The notes beneath the pieces were generated by a model, which had not been told where the DNA came from, made no database searches, and saw only the letters and a program-made list of their open reading frames with translations. 64,000 nucleotides of DNA from Lathyrus oleraceus. Its lineage: Eukaryota; Streptophyta; Magnoliopsida; Fabales; Fabaceae. The translations under genes were made by a program, and so were the position numbers. Numbering within the stretch: the first letter of the stretch is position 1; every line of letters begins with the position of its first letter. Below are positions 23,120 through 35,700 of this stretch, in pieces. The stretch covers positions 358,918,665 through 358,982,664 of the forward strand of contig NC_066579.1 of the NCBI RefSeq assembly GCF_024323335.1. The letters run 5' to 3'.

Positions 23120-24925
23120 TTACACGAAGTATTTTTTAACTGCGTCCGCATTCACAGGGGATGGAAAATCCTCGCCATCCATGGTCGTTAACAACAAGGC
23201 TCCGCCAGAGAAAACCTTCTTGACCACGAATGGACCTTCATAATTCGGTGTCCATTTGCCCCTTCGATCGTTTTGAGGAGGAAGGATCCTTTTCAGCACC
23301 ATATCACCTACGTGATACACCCGAGGTCGTACCTTCTTGTCAAAAGCACGCTTCATCCTCTGCTGGTATAACTGCCCATGACAGATGGCTGCCAGCCTCT
23401 TTTCTTCAATCAGGCTCAACTCCTCGTACCGGGTCCTTACCCATTCAGCCTCTTACAATTTCACGTCCATCAGGACTTCTCAAAGAGGGAATCTGAACCT
23501 CAACCGGTAACACGGCTTCCATTCCATATACCAATGAGAAAGGCGTTGCCCCAGTAGGCGCACCGAGGTTCGATACCCAGGATACCAACTTCGTATTCCG
23601 CCGCCATCGTTGGTGCATTCAAACGTTATCCGGGCAACAAAAGCTTATTCACCTTAACCTCCCCATCAGACATCAGAATCCGTTCGGATTCGGGGTCAGG
23701 CCCCTCCTCCGGGATCGGTCGCTCTCAATCCTTCGATTGGAGCACCTCGTGATGTCCTCATCAGGGAACTCAAACTTCATCAGTTGATAATCCTTCACGA
23801 GTTGCGGGGCGATGTAATCAGACAATACCCCTTCAATTGCTTTCTGAGAGCATCACAAATCAGTCAACATTCTTTTGCACTCTTGCAACCCGTCCGGTTA
23901 CTGCTGGCTCTCAAACCCATACTTGACCGGATCCATCTTGGAAACCCACAAAGTGGTATGAACCAGCATATACTGTCTCAGTCGACGAGCAGCCTATGCC
24001 AAAGTACATCAAGTTTTCTCGAACAGTGAATGTATTGTTTCACAGTCGATAAACTTTTTGCTTAGGTAAATTGCATGCTCTTTTCGACAAGACTCGTCAT
24101 GTTGACCCAATACACACCTCATAGACCCCTCGAGGGCCGTCAAGTACAAATTAACAATTGTTCCTTCCACATGAGACATCGGAATCAGAGGTTCCTGCAA
24201 CTTATCCTTTTATTTTCAATGCCCCTTGGCAACCATTATTTCACCTGACCGTTTGATCTCTTTTCAACATCCTGAATATGGGTTCACACGTGGCTGTTAG
24301 ATGAGATGTGAACCATGACAGGTAGTTCAATCTTTCTAAGAAACCACGAACCTCTCTTTTTCTTTCTCGGTTCAGGCGTTTCTCTTATTGTTTTTTTTTT
24401 TTTTTTTTTTTGCAGGATGAACCTCGATTCCTTTTTTCCACTTATGATGAACCCCAACATCTTACCGGACCGCACTCTGATAGTGCACTCATTCGAATTC
24501 AACCTCAGTTTGAATTGTCTCAACCGGTCAAACGACTTGCCCCGGTCTGCCAGATGCCCCTCTCCTGTTTGGGACTTTGCTATCATGTCATAGCATTTGA
24601 TTTCATGACGAATCATATCATGAAACAAAGTCACCATAGCTCTCTGATAAGTAGCACCGGCGTTCCGCTTCTCTAGAGGACAGTCTTCTCTCCATGGTAG
24701 CCTGTTCACAACGACATCGGTATCCTACCCTGGCATATCTTGACATGACCAGGCGAAAGTATCCACATACTCCTTCAACAAGGCTACCGTTCTGCTCTTG
24801 ACTTGCCTCTGAAGCGGCCCTAATTTTTACTTCCTTCCCGACCTCGGCGGTGCTTGGAATAACGATCTCAACCCGCTCCGCATGCGGCTGAATCACCCTC
24901 TCCTCTTGTTTCAACAACCTGGCTA
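23120..24925 (-). pseudogene. pol: Remnant pol, second unit
   Basis: It has the same set of fragments and the same internal deletions as at 10134-11940. The integrase C-terminal piece (23120-23419) encodes the same residues, the RNase H piece is at 24009-24200 and the central RT piece ends near 24709. The poly-T is 21 bases (24391-24411), one shorter than in the first unit. Because every deletion is shared, the truncation came before the tandem duplication. Confidence 0.85.
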
Positions 24926-25312
24926 ATTCCAGCAGATCACAATCTTCTTCGTCTTCTTCTTCAGCAAGATAGATTGGATTGTCGAAGTCATATGAGGTGT
25001 AACCAAATTGTTATCAACGAGATCCGGAGAATTATTTTTCGACTTTGGGACGAGACAAATCAAAAAAGAAAAATGAAAACAAACATTGCCATTTTTATTT
25101 GTTTTTAAACTGCAAAAATAAATGAAAAACAGGGAACACCGCTTTTTGACTGAAAAACATCCATTTATTAATGATGCAGAAAAATGCAAATTTAAACATG
25201 AAGTGGCCCTTACAATGGACCATTACGTGTCGGGCAACACATATGGCTTTCATGCAAATAAAATTGAAAACAGAAATCATTACTCTTCCGAATGAGTAAC
25301 AGTGATGATTTT

Positions 25313-26677
25313 TCAGGCCTTCCAGTTCCCTGGTACGCACGATTTTATCCACGATTCCAGTTCGCGGTCGTTGTCACTCTCTTCACCCACTGTATAGGCG
25401 TGATCTGAATCTAGCATTCCAGCACTGACAAAGGTGAACGACGGACGACGTCCTCTGTTCTGCTCAGACGAGTCTTGACCTGGATGATAACCAATCCCAA
25501 ACATATCCGCCTTTACCACAATGCCTATGATCTGTCCCCAACCTGGGATCCCTCCATTTCTCACCACTTCCACCGCCTGTTTGTAAGAAGAAATGGATGG
25601 CTTTTTCTCTTTCTCAACACCAACGACATTTTTCACCTTGATGGTTTCACCTGCCAGACTGGGTGCTTTACACCTTACATCGTCCATTTCTACTTTCATC
25701 TTTCTCTGGACCGTTTCCCCAATTACCACATACCCTTTTGTAGCGATGGCTGCACAACAATCATCAACACGAGGGAAAGCTCCATTTTTCGTTGGGCGTT
25801 TTGGGACCACAGACATGGGCATTCTTAACTGATCCTTCTCAGTCACCTTTATCCCTTTCTTGTCCTTAGACATCATCTCCACTTTTACAGGACCATGCCT
25901 TATCACGGGGTTTGCACTATCATCTGTCGTCGGTGCAAAGTTGATTGCCTTAGAGTCCACCAAGTCCTGGACCACATGCTTAAAAGCTTTGCAATCCTCA
26001 ACATGATGTCCGGGTGCCCCAGCATGGAACTCGCACCTGACATTCTCATCGTAACTGGCAACCCTCTGACCCGGTTTCCCTGGAACCAATATCCTTGGCT
26101 GCACCAACCCGAGATCCTTCAACCTTTTAAATAGAGAGGCGTAAGTCACGGGCGGCTTATTGAAATGACGATCTGTCGTCCTCCTTCTCACTTGGCCCAC
26201 AACTCTCTGTGTCCTCTGTTGAGGTGACTGTTGCCGTTGTTGTGCAGATGAATCACCAACAGGAATGGTTACGGAGGCAGCGTAAGGGTGGTAACGATCC
26301 TTACCGCATTCTCTTTTAGTCTGTGCGCCACCTGATTCAACCTTCTTCTTGGGCTGACCACTGTCAAGGGATTTCTTCGCTACAGAGCCAGAGGGATTTG
26401 TTACTTCGGATGACAGAGCCTTTCCCTGAACTTTCTCCTTGATCATCCAGCCCTCAATCCTTTCCAATCTCTCGGCCATGGCTTTCTGCCCCAAGGCAAG
26501 CCCTTGCACAACACTGAACAAATCCCTCACCATCTCTTTCAGTTCGAGGATGTCGGCGTTGGGAAGATCCATCAGTTTGGATTTGTTGCCCCTAGCAGGA
26601 TATCTGAGCAAACAAGCTATGCGCACCGGTTGACACCTACAAAACAGCAAATGGGTTAATATGCATGAATGCAACAT
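25313..26677 (-). CDS. gag: Gag-like protein lacking capsid core and protease, 454 codons
   Basis: This is the longest open frame in the window. Its N-terminal part (about residues 36-75, from MDLPNADILELKEMV) looks helical, as at the start of Ogre Gag. A basic Q/R-rich linker follows, then a CCHC-like knuckle CEFHAGAPGHHVEDC at about 215-229 (25991-26035). The end, with ISSYKQAVEVVRNGGIPGWG and FVSAGMLDSDHAYTVGEESD, resembles the stretch after the protease of related elements. The capsid homology seen in Elements II and III and any DTGS protease motif are missing. The annotated ATG lies upstream of a TTTGTAG that may be a splice acceptor (26637), so Met36 is a plausible true start. It might act as an RNA-binding protein or be a chance survivor in a young copy. 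Expression is unknown. Confidence 0.7.
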   Translation of the reverse strand: MLHSCILTHLLFCRCQPVRIACLLRYPARGNKSKLMDLPNADILELKEMVRDLFSVVQGLALGQKAMAERLERIEGWMIKEKVQGKALSSEVTNPSGSVAKKSLDSGQPKKKVESGGAQTKRECGKDRYHPYAASVTIPVGDSSAQQRQQSPQQRTQRVVGQVRRRTTDRHFNKPPVTYASLFKRLKDLGLVQPRILVPGKPGQRVASYDENVRCEFHAGAPGHHVEDCKAFKHVVQDLVDSKAINFAPTTDDSANPVIRHGPVKVEMMSKDKKGIKVTEKDQLRMPMSVVPKRPTKNGAFPRVDDCCAAIATKGYVVIGETVQRKMKVEMDDVRCKAPSLAGETIKVKNVVGVEKEKKPSISSYKQAVEVVRNGGIPGWGQIIGIVVKADMFGIGYHPGQDSSEQNRGRRPSFTFVSAGMLDSDHAYTVGEESDNDRELESWIKSCVPGNWKA

Positions 26678-27779
26678 CTACCCATATGAGGAAGATTCCG
26701 TCCTTTGATTCTGGTTTCATCGAGACAGATAATATTTCACCAATAACATTTTGACATCCAGATGTCTCTCAACCAGATTCTCAATCCATAACACTCCCCA
26801 TATGGCTAGACGTAGGTTCGATGCAGATGAATGCAAAATGAGAATGATGCTGATGAATGAATGCAATGCACTGGGCCATCCTCCAAGTCATCTGATCATC
26901 TGTTTCTCTAAGTCACAGCCCGGTCCACTGAACCGATCACAACCATCTGAGGAAATATGTAACCACAAATCCAACTCAAGGGTTCCGAAATAAACGGAAG
27001 ACAGATACATCATCATCATCATCAAACCATCTCTGATCAGATACCCATAACCATCTGAATCGGCCCGGGGAATCCTGAAATAAACGGATCCCCACTGATA
27101 AATAACTCGGACAGCACTCCGGCGTCTCGGCAATAAATGGCCATAAATCCGACTTATAAATATGACTCTGATCCACGGAACCAATACTCACCATCTGAGT
27201 CACCAACAAAACATGCATCTGTAAGAATCACCCTCCCCTCACAGGTAAATTCTAAATAGGTCATCCTAAGGCGGATAATAGTCTCGACAATCGGGCGGAG
27301 ATACTCAATGGGTTTGCCCTTTCGGGTGTGCCATTGTAGCTCCCTTAAGATCGTCTAAACCAAAGATCCGGGAAATGATCGGTCACCAGAGTCAACAGTT
27401 CAGATGACGTAACTCAACCAAAGTGGAATATCCACAGAGGCAAGCACTATCAAATGAACCTCGTCCGGCTTGTGGTACATCATGCTGCCAGGCACATGTT
27501 GACTTAACATGAAGGAGGCAACATGAGACCACACTAATCCTAGGTGTATACTCGGGCCTGGGTTTTAGCCCCACTCAGAACACCCACCCCAAACAGAGGA
27601 ACCACCTGCACAGAGGATGGCAACATGATAGTATGATGCATGCAAATATTTATGCAAATATATACACAGGTTAGAATAATAAATGCAATAAATAAAGCAA
27701 AACAAGTAACCTAAACTATCCTAGAACGCTAGGAGGGACTCGCTTAGGGAAGATGGACCAGCACAGGTCTACATCCGTG
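26678..27779 (-). other. 5' leader of second unit, no ORF1
   Basis: This copy of 13653-14754 has no difference that I noticed. It contains no ORF1 and no other gene. Confidence 0.7.
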
Positions 27780-27798
27780 GTCCCCAGCAGAGTCGCCA
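27780..27798 (-). promoter_or_regulatory. Primer binding site, second unit
   Basis: This is the same sequence as at 14755-14773, two bases from LTR 3. Confidence 0.88.
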
Positions 27799-27991
27799 GC
27801 TGTCGCATCCGCGAAAATCAACCGGCGAGGCTCAAATAAAAACACAACACAAAGCCGCCACTGCGCGTTATTTATCCCAAAATAGGGAAAGGAAACGCTC
27901 AGAGAAACCTGGAAAGGAAATGGTCTCGCGACCAAAGAGAAAGGGTAAGGGAGTCGGTTACGCAAGGGGAAGGTATTAGCACCCCTCACGT

Positions 27992-28007
27992 CCGTCGTAC
28001 TCGACGG
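27992..28007 (-). other. Hairpin with GTACTC loop, LTR 3
   Basis: This is identical to the LTR 1 copy: stem CCGTC/GACGG, loop GTACTC. Confidence 0.65.
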
Positions 28008-28094
28008 GATCCACGTTCTAAAATAAAGAATAGGTTGCTAAAACATCACACACACACACAGGGAACGCAGGTGGGGTTAAGAGAAGGGAGCTCG

Positions 28095-28155
28095 ATAGGA
28101 CATCGCATCCTATGCCTACATATCTCGTCTGGAACGAGAATCAGAGCCACTGTAG
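28095..28155 (-). other. Folded leader module a, LTR 3
   Basis: This is an exact copy of the module at 2087-2147. Confidence 0.65.
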
Positions 28156-28376
28156 TTCGGCTTACGCACGCCAAACAACACAAAACGCACAAACAGATGG
28201 CAAACATGGAGCCCGACAACCACTCGATGGAATTACGTCAGCATCCGAACCAAAACACGCACAAAACGGCAAACGTGGAGCCCGACTGCCAATCACTGGA
28301 CTTACGTCGGCATCCGAACCAAAACACACAATCAGATAACAAGTAAACACACACAAAAAGAAAAAAAGTGCCCGGA

Positions 28377-28437
28377 GAGGTCTCGCACGACCTCCTGCCT
28401 ACATACCTCGTCTGGAACAAGGATCAGGGCGATGTAG
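28377..28437 (-). other. Folded leader module b, LTR 3
   Basis: This is an exact copy of the module at 2369-2429. Confidence 0.6.
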
Positions 28438-31348
28438 TTCCCCCTCAAGGGAAAGAAAATCTAGCCAGAAACCACGGGAAGACACACTACCAGGGAGCTG
28501 TACTCGAGCCTAGTGTTGTCATGCATCATTACCCTACGTTCAGGTTTCTACCTACTTGCACAACTGCAAGCTAGTCCTATCCAGGAAAGAAGCAAGCATA
28601 CAAGCATACAAACAGAACAACCCAAGCATTTCAAACAAATATTCACATAGCACACACTATAACCAATCAAGTGAGGCTCACACAATGGGTTTGACTGCCG
28701 AAGCAAGTCATCTGTACATGGGTATTATTCGCTCTTAACCTTGCCATTACGAGGCTAAGGTGAAGCAGATGAAAGGTGAAGTGAGGATGAGACCTCACAG
28801 CTCTTATCCCTGACCAGGGAGAGCTTCAGACAAAGGAGCGTGGGTCCAGAATGGAGGGACCCTTCTACGCTCAAAGACTCTGACTCGATTGTGCAACAGC
28901 ACGAGATCTTGGGTTTATGTCCCAATGCATCAACACACAGCCGTGTGAGCAGAGGGACGACTCACAGAATAGTGGGGGATAGATTGCATATCCCTTTGAT
29001 CCACCAATTGCCTCATAGAGGTCTTTCACCTGCTTGGCACAAATGTAAACAATCACAATCATCGCCTCTTAAGGAGGACTTCAGACAGTTGCCTGGCCAG
29101 GTAACAGGCCAGGTCTTCCAGACTACATGAAGAATAGAAGTCCTACCTCAAGTGGTTCAAAAAACCAAGCAGCAGCAAGCAAGTTCTTAAAGAACTGTAA
29201 GCGACTAAATGTACCTGAAATCAATCAAGTATCATCAGTACTCAGACAAACAACAATAAACAGCAAATGTTAATCAGTCAGACTATACAGATTTAATGCA
29301 CATAAGTGCAAGCTATAAGCTCAAGCTCAAGCTTCACAACCTACAAAACAAAGTCATGTTAGTTCACAACACCAAACAATCTCAATTTAATTGACTTGAA
29401 GCATTCTCCTTGAGCATTATGCATTTCATCCTGAAAAGTCAATCCAAATGTGAGAAACTAGACCACTAGGCCAAGCCTAGGGTCCAAAAGGGAGAAAAAG
29501 TTCTAAACAGCAAACAATTCTCAACCAAAACCAAATTAATGCAAATAGAAAGTAAATGCAATTGATCCCATACTCATATCATTCATCATATTCATTTCAT
29601 GACCAAAACAAGTCAAACTAGGTTAAATGCAACATCCAATGTCCAAACAGAATAACTTCAATCAAAAGCATACCAAAACAATTCCAAAAATCCTCAAATA
29701 ATTCACACCTAAACAGGACATATCCAAGGTATAGCATGTCAATTTTCAGCTCAATTGGACAAAAGAAACTAGGTTAATGAAAATTAAGAAATCCAGACAC
29801 AATTATGTAAGCCAATTCATAGCATCAACACATGCATTCACTTCAAAAATTCATAACAGAGTGAGAACAATTAAGAAATGAATGGGACCAAAACAGTGAT
29901 GTCCTACAATGTGTCTATAATCAACATACCAAATTTCATCTTCATCCAAAACCATATGAGAATTTCACACAAGATATACAAACATGTGTCATACAAGCTT
30001 GCACAATGAGCCAACAGAGAAGAAAAATATCAATCAAATTGAAAATGCCATAGAAAAATCCAGAAACATTCACATAACATCTCAACATATCAATAATCAT
30101 CCATGCAAAATTTCAATCCATTTCAACAATCATAGGCCAGGCAAAATAATTCATGAAGTTGACCTAGCTAGGTGTGACCCAAATTGTCACACCTAGATTC
30201 AAAAAAACATATCTCACTCCTCAGATATCCAAAAATCACAAAATTTATATGGAAATCACCATCAACATGTCTATAATAAGCTCAAAAAATTTTAAGAATT
30301 TCTTTTAAGGTATGAACATTTCACAATGAAAATGGTAAAACATGTAAAAAATGCACACAAGTCAAACATCCCTAAGCAAAGTCAACTTTCCATCATGCAC
30401 AACTTGCAAAATCATGTCCATAAAATTCTAGAGGAAAAATGGGAACTATCAAAAAAATCCTCATATTTTTTGGACTTTCCAATATTTTTTTATGATTTTT
30501 CTAATATTTGGATGATTTATAAATAATCATTTGAATGTTTTATTAATTAAAATTGTTCCAATGGCAGAATTGTAAATAACCATGGCCAGGGCGCGGTAAA
30601 CACCGGATTTAAAAAGCCAAGCGCAGAAACGGATCAAACTCAAATTATTTCCAGATTTTCATCACCTTCATCACATATTTTCCAGAATTTCATGAATATC
30701 AAGAACATCAAAACTCAACGAAAATTTACAAACTCATATCCGTTGGAAAGGTCTCGATGCGTAGATCTCAAATATGTACATGAATCATCCTAATTCCTAA
30801 TGTACACTCTGGATCGAACGAAATAGGTTTTGCATTCAAGACTTCTAATCGCGATATCTCTCTCTACAATCATCCATTTCAAAAACCAAAGGTATCATGA
30901 TCATCTACGTTGCACACACTACAAGAAGCATATAGCAATTCAAGAAATCATGATGTTCGAATTTTAAGTACCTTGAGATGGCAGTAGCGATTCGTGTGGT
31001 GTTTGCGCTTCTTGATCCAAAACAGATGGAGTATAAGCTTCAAGATGTTGACTGGAGTGCTTTGCTTGGCTCGAATTTGCTCCTAGTGCTAGAAAATCCA
31101 ATTCACCATGGATGCATCAAGAGTGAACAGTCACGAATTGGTTGTTCTTTCAATCCAAATTACCAAAACAGTGCTAGAGGAAGGTGAATGAAGATCGAAT
31201 CAAAAAGAATTTTGCCAAATGATCAAGAATTGAGAGAGTTTCGATCAAGTGAAGTTCTATGAAGTTCTTGAGATTTTAGAGAATTTGGAGAGAAAAGAGG
31301 TTGAGATCTTGTGAAATGTGATTTTCCAAAAGTTAGTTAGGATTAGTG

Positions 31349-31355
31349 ATTTATA
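31349..31355 (-). promoter_or_regulatory. Candidate TATA box, LTR 3
   Basis: It has the same sequence and LTR position as the box in LTR 1. It would drive the second internal unit and could read through into the first. Confidence 0.5.
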
Positions 31356-32761
31356 CTTCCCACTAATCAAGCTTTTTAATCACTAATTAACAAAATGAAA
31401 TGTAATTAGCAAAGTGTCATTTTCAAAGGCAAGGGCAAAATGGTATTTTCCTATGGGCTTTATGACAGCTCATTGACAGCTCACACACTCTCAAAATGAC
31501 ATGTGTGAGCTGTTGCAACTTGTCCCATGGCCATTGGATGTGTATTTTGGAATTTCACTATGCCATGGCAATTTGTACACTTTTCAAGTGCATTTCAAAA
31601 GTGAGTTGACCAAATATGAGACCTTGACATGTTATGACCATTCCAACCATTTCTAATTGGCAAATGTGAGGTGTTGCAAAAATCCCCATTCCAAAATTCT
31701 CATTATTTCTCAACTTGGACCATTTTGCCCCTGGATTTTTAACTGTACACTTGAAAATTGACTTTTTGCATTGACCATTTTTGATGAATTCCAATTATGC
31801 ACCATGAAAGTACATGTCAAATGGAGTTTGCACATAAAAAGATCACTCAATTTGGACACTCCATGTGGAAGTTATGCCACTTTGATTATGGGTCATTTTT
31901 GAAATTGAATGGACCATAACTTGCCAACCATACATGGGAAATTCAAGTTCTTGGACTTTTTGGAAAGGTGAGAACAAGATCTACAACTTTCATGTTGAAC
32001 AAATTTTCATTTAAAGCTTCCTTGGACATGTAATTTTGAGGTCAAAAACTTTCCATTTTTGGAAACTTCCATTACAAGTCACTTTCTATTTTTGGCAATT
32101 CTTGTCCTGACTTGATTTTCTTCATTCTTAAGCTTTGACATGTCAAATAACACTTGTTTCAACATGAATGAAGTGTATCCAACTCATTTCCACCTCCAAA
32201 TCCATTAAATCATGCACAGTTGACCACAGTTGACTTTTTCAACTGATAGATGAAATTGGCAATGCACTGATCAAACTGAGCTCCAATCTTCTGATGAAAT
32301 GGCCCGAGGGTGAAACCCTAGCCTCAATTAACTTAATAAAACCATAGAATGATCTCCATATCCATCATAGACCCCATCTCCTGATCATGCCCTGATTGGC
32401 CCAATGCAACTGATTAGGGTTGACCAGTGGTCAAAACCCTAATCTCAAGAAATCTGATCCCACACTTGATGATGACAAACCATGATGATGATGATGAATC
32501 ATTATAATCAAGATGAAGACCAATATCCTTTGAGAATCACGAAACCCTAATTTGAGCTTCCACATCCTCAGATGATTAATGACCAGTCCAATAAAACCCT
32601 AGCTTGCACTTTGACTTCCTCATCTTCTGATCAAGACTTGTGAGGATGACTTGCACAATGTAACCACATGATATGCAATATGCAATGCCTAATGACCTAA
32701 AAATGTTATGCAATATGATATGCTAGTCCCAAGAGAGGAGGGCAAATTTTGAGGTGTTACA

Positions 32762-32766
32762 ATAGG
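32762..32766. repeat. Right target-site duplication ATAGG of Element I
   Basis: These five bases directly follow the LTR terminus GTGTTACA at 32761 and match 1788-1792. No such duplication occurs at the internal LTR borders, so the whole three-LTR block behaves as one insertion. Confidence 0.92.
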
Positions 32767-35700
32767 GATTACAACTACCTGTTACTGGGTAGAAAATCAA
32801 ACAGGAAGAATATCTGTTACTGGTTAGGGTAAACATATCAAGGATAGACTTGCCGGGGAAACGTGAAAACGAATCCGCTGGGGGAAAACAAATGAAGTAG
32901 ATTACTTTTTATCGGGTATTGTGTAAAGATAAAGTACTTAACATCAAGAAAAAATATTACCAGTTGCTGGGTAATAGACTCTCGGAGACTAAAAGATCTA
33001 TCTAGGTAAGAACTAGAAAGAAACGATCAATCAAAGACTCAACCCAATGAGGATATAACTCAAGGGGAGTGGTTCCATCCAGATAATAAACTGGGGAGGA
33101 AACTGAAATAATAATCATCCGCGAGGAGATAACTCAGTGGGGATGGAGAAAAGATAAACTCTTTCTGCTTAAGGGGATGACACTCTACAATTGAAGGAGG
33201 ACAGACACACCAAATTTGTATAGGGAAAGAATATCACCAAAATAGGGGATCAGGAGAAAAATCAGTGCGATAAAATGCATAATGAAATATTTGATACCGT
33301 GTTTTATGTATGAATATGTATGTATGTGATTTATGATTATGTCGACCAAACAACACAAAGGATACAAATAACGAAGATTTGAACCATCATTATAAAACAC
33401 TCGGCTAATCTCAACAAGATGGAAACACCAACTGGAGAATCTGCTAGGGATAAAAAAAATAAGTCATCTAGCTCTGGATAAATCAACTTTGGCCGAGGAA
33501 GGACATATATAACATGTTTCCAACCAATATGCTAAGGATAGAAAAGGATCTGTTAAGGATCCAAATAAATCAATATTGATGGGAATTTTAAGTCAACACC
33601 ATATCAAACGGGAGACAACCTTGCAGGGGACATAATCAATACTGCTCAGAACTATGCACTACTGGGAACTTCCATCAGAAGACGAATTCCATCGGGGATA
33701 CAATAGGTAAAGCTTTGAATGAGGAACTAGGAAAATTGTTGGGGATGCTGTGACTTGCTGGAACAAATCAAAGACCATCAAATTCCTTAATAATCATCAG
33801 ATTCTTCTTGGAAATTGTAAAATAAACCAATTTCAAGGCAAAGATAATTGAATATGACTCGCACCGGGGAGAAACGGTCGCGGTTATGCAACACAAACAA
33901 ATGCAAATGGGGATCTGAAGACCAAATAAAGGTTCTGAGATAACCAGGGTTCAATCATCAAGTCACAACTAAGGAACACAAAACGTGAACACCTCAGTTG
34001 GGGAAGATGAATTGTAGAGGGGACCAATCATCAACTCAAACGGGGATAATAGGTTTCTTGGGGAGCAACTTATCAACCATGATGGGGATGGATGACGAAC
34101 TATTGGGGAGGAAAATATTCATATTGACTCAGTAGAATGGGCTTAAATAACAACTTATAGAAACAAATTTTGGTCCCTAAGAGACCTCATGATGCATATG
34201 ATATGAATGTAAAAATAAATCTCTGTGGGGAAATATTGCCACAAAGGAAAAGAAATCAGAGAGACCGAAAGTCCGCAGGAGTGTAATGCATTTCGTAAGG
34301 AAAACTCACTAGGGAGACAGAGACTCTGGGGGATAAAGGGTTATGCGTAGGCCAGGCTACGACTTAAAAACTGCTGGGGGACTAGACGAATTCCATGAAA
34401 ATGGAAAGACTCAGCTGAGGAAACAAAGGAATGTCTGCAGGGGAATAGGTAGATCAGAAGAAAAAAAAACTAAAATACTCGAACCATGCAGGAAAAGCGA
34501 TTTCACTAAGGAAATACACACTTAACTCAACTAGGGAAGAAATAAACTTCAACACAGGAGGAGCAGAAATCTATTATCCACTACCTGTTACTGGGTATGG
34601 GGATAATAAAAATCTAACAGAGAGGACACCCGTCACCGGTTATGGTGAACATATCAAGGATGACTCAATAAGGGTCGCCAGGAGATGAATTCATTACCGG
34701 TTACTGGGTAAGAATATACTTGCTGGGGAGAAGCTGAAAATAGGATTTATAACCACCGGTTACTGGGCAGAAGACTAAAGAAAGAGAATATTTGTCGCTA
34801 ATTAAAGTGAACATATCAAGGATAGACTCAGAGGAAAGAAAATTCGTCACCAACTAAGATGAACATATCAAGGATAGTCTTGCATGGGGATGTTGAGGAG
34901 GATACCCGTCACCGGTTAGGATGAACATATCAAGGATAAACCACCTGAACAAAAAGTAGGAATTACATCTATCGAATGCGGGATAGAATATCAGAAAGAG
35001 AATATTCGTCACCGGTTAGGATGAACATATCAAGGATAGACTCCGAGGGGAACAATAGGGATTACATCTATCATTTACTGGATAGGAGACCACAAAGAGG
35101 ATATATGTCACCGGTTAAGGTGAACATATCAAGGATAAACTCTGCAAGGGGAGAAAAGCAGGATTTACAACTATCGGTTACTGAGCAGAAGACCGCAAAG
35201 AGAAGGAAATTTGTCATCGGTTAGGATGAACATATCAAGGATTAACTCTCTGAGAAATAAATAGGGATTACAACTATCTTTTTACGGGGTAGAATACCAC
35301 ATATGAGAATGTCCGTCATCGGTTAGGATGGACATATCAAGGATAAACTTAAAGCAAGGGAAGAAAATATCTGTCACCGGTTAGGATGACATATCAAGGA
35401 TATACTTCCTGGGGAAACATGAAAACGAATCCGTTGTGGAGAAAGAGGTTACTTTTGTTGCGTAGTGGGTAAGAAGTAAAAAACTTCCAACTAAGAAGAA
35501 TACTACCAGTTACTAGGTAATAGACTCTTAGGGGACCAAAAGTATCTATCTAGGTAGGACCTAGAAAGAAACGGTCAATCAAGACTTCACCCAAGGAGGA
35601 CATAACTCAAGGGGAGTGGTTCCATCCAGATAATCGACTGGGGAGGAAGTTGAAGTAATCATCACCCACGAGGAAATAACTCAGTGGGGAAAAGAGAAAG

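Larger units (their letters stand above)
1793..32761 (-). mobile_element. Element I: tandem dimer of a non-autonomous Ogre-type retrotransposon
   Basis: The structure is LTR (1793-6756), internal (6757-14775), LTR (14776-19742), internal (19743-27800), LTR (27801-32761). The genes are on the minus strand. The repeat period is 12983 bp then 13025 bp. The 42-bp difference is explained by one fewer T in a poly-T tract, a 48-bp deletion plus 8-bp filler in the first unit, and one ATG unit in the LTR. About a dozen substitutions separate the two 8-kb internal regions by eye. Both lack most gag and pol domains in the same way, so the deletions came before the duplication. A single 5-bp target duplication bounds the block. 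The usual explanation for this layout is unequal recombination between LTRs of one insertion. Confidence 0.93.
27801..32761 (-). repeat. Element I LTR 3 (right, 4961 bp)
   Basis: It has the same termini as LTR 1 and LTR 2 and carries (ATG)5 near 32481. The length differences among the three LTRs (4964, 4967, 4961) are fully explained by the ATG repeat number. Private bases seen by eye are at 28515, 29419, 29775, 29785, 30225 and 30293. In the minus-strand reading it is the 5' LTR of the second unit. Its right flank is the target duplication and then Element II repeats. Confidence 0.95.

Noticed and set aside
1793..32761. Whole dimer as a pure assembly duplication
   Set aside because: The two units differ by about a dozen substitutions, a poly-T length and a 48-bp deletion with filler, and the middle LTR is mosaic. 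Collapse or chimera of two haplotypes remains possible and is listed as a check.
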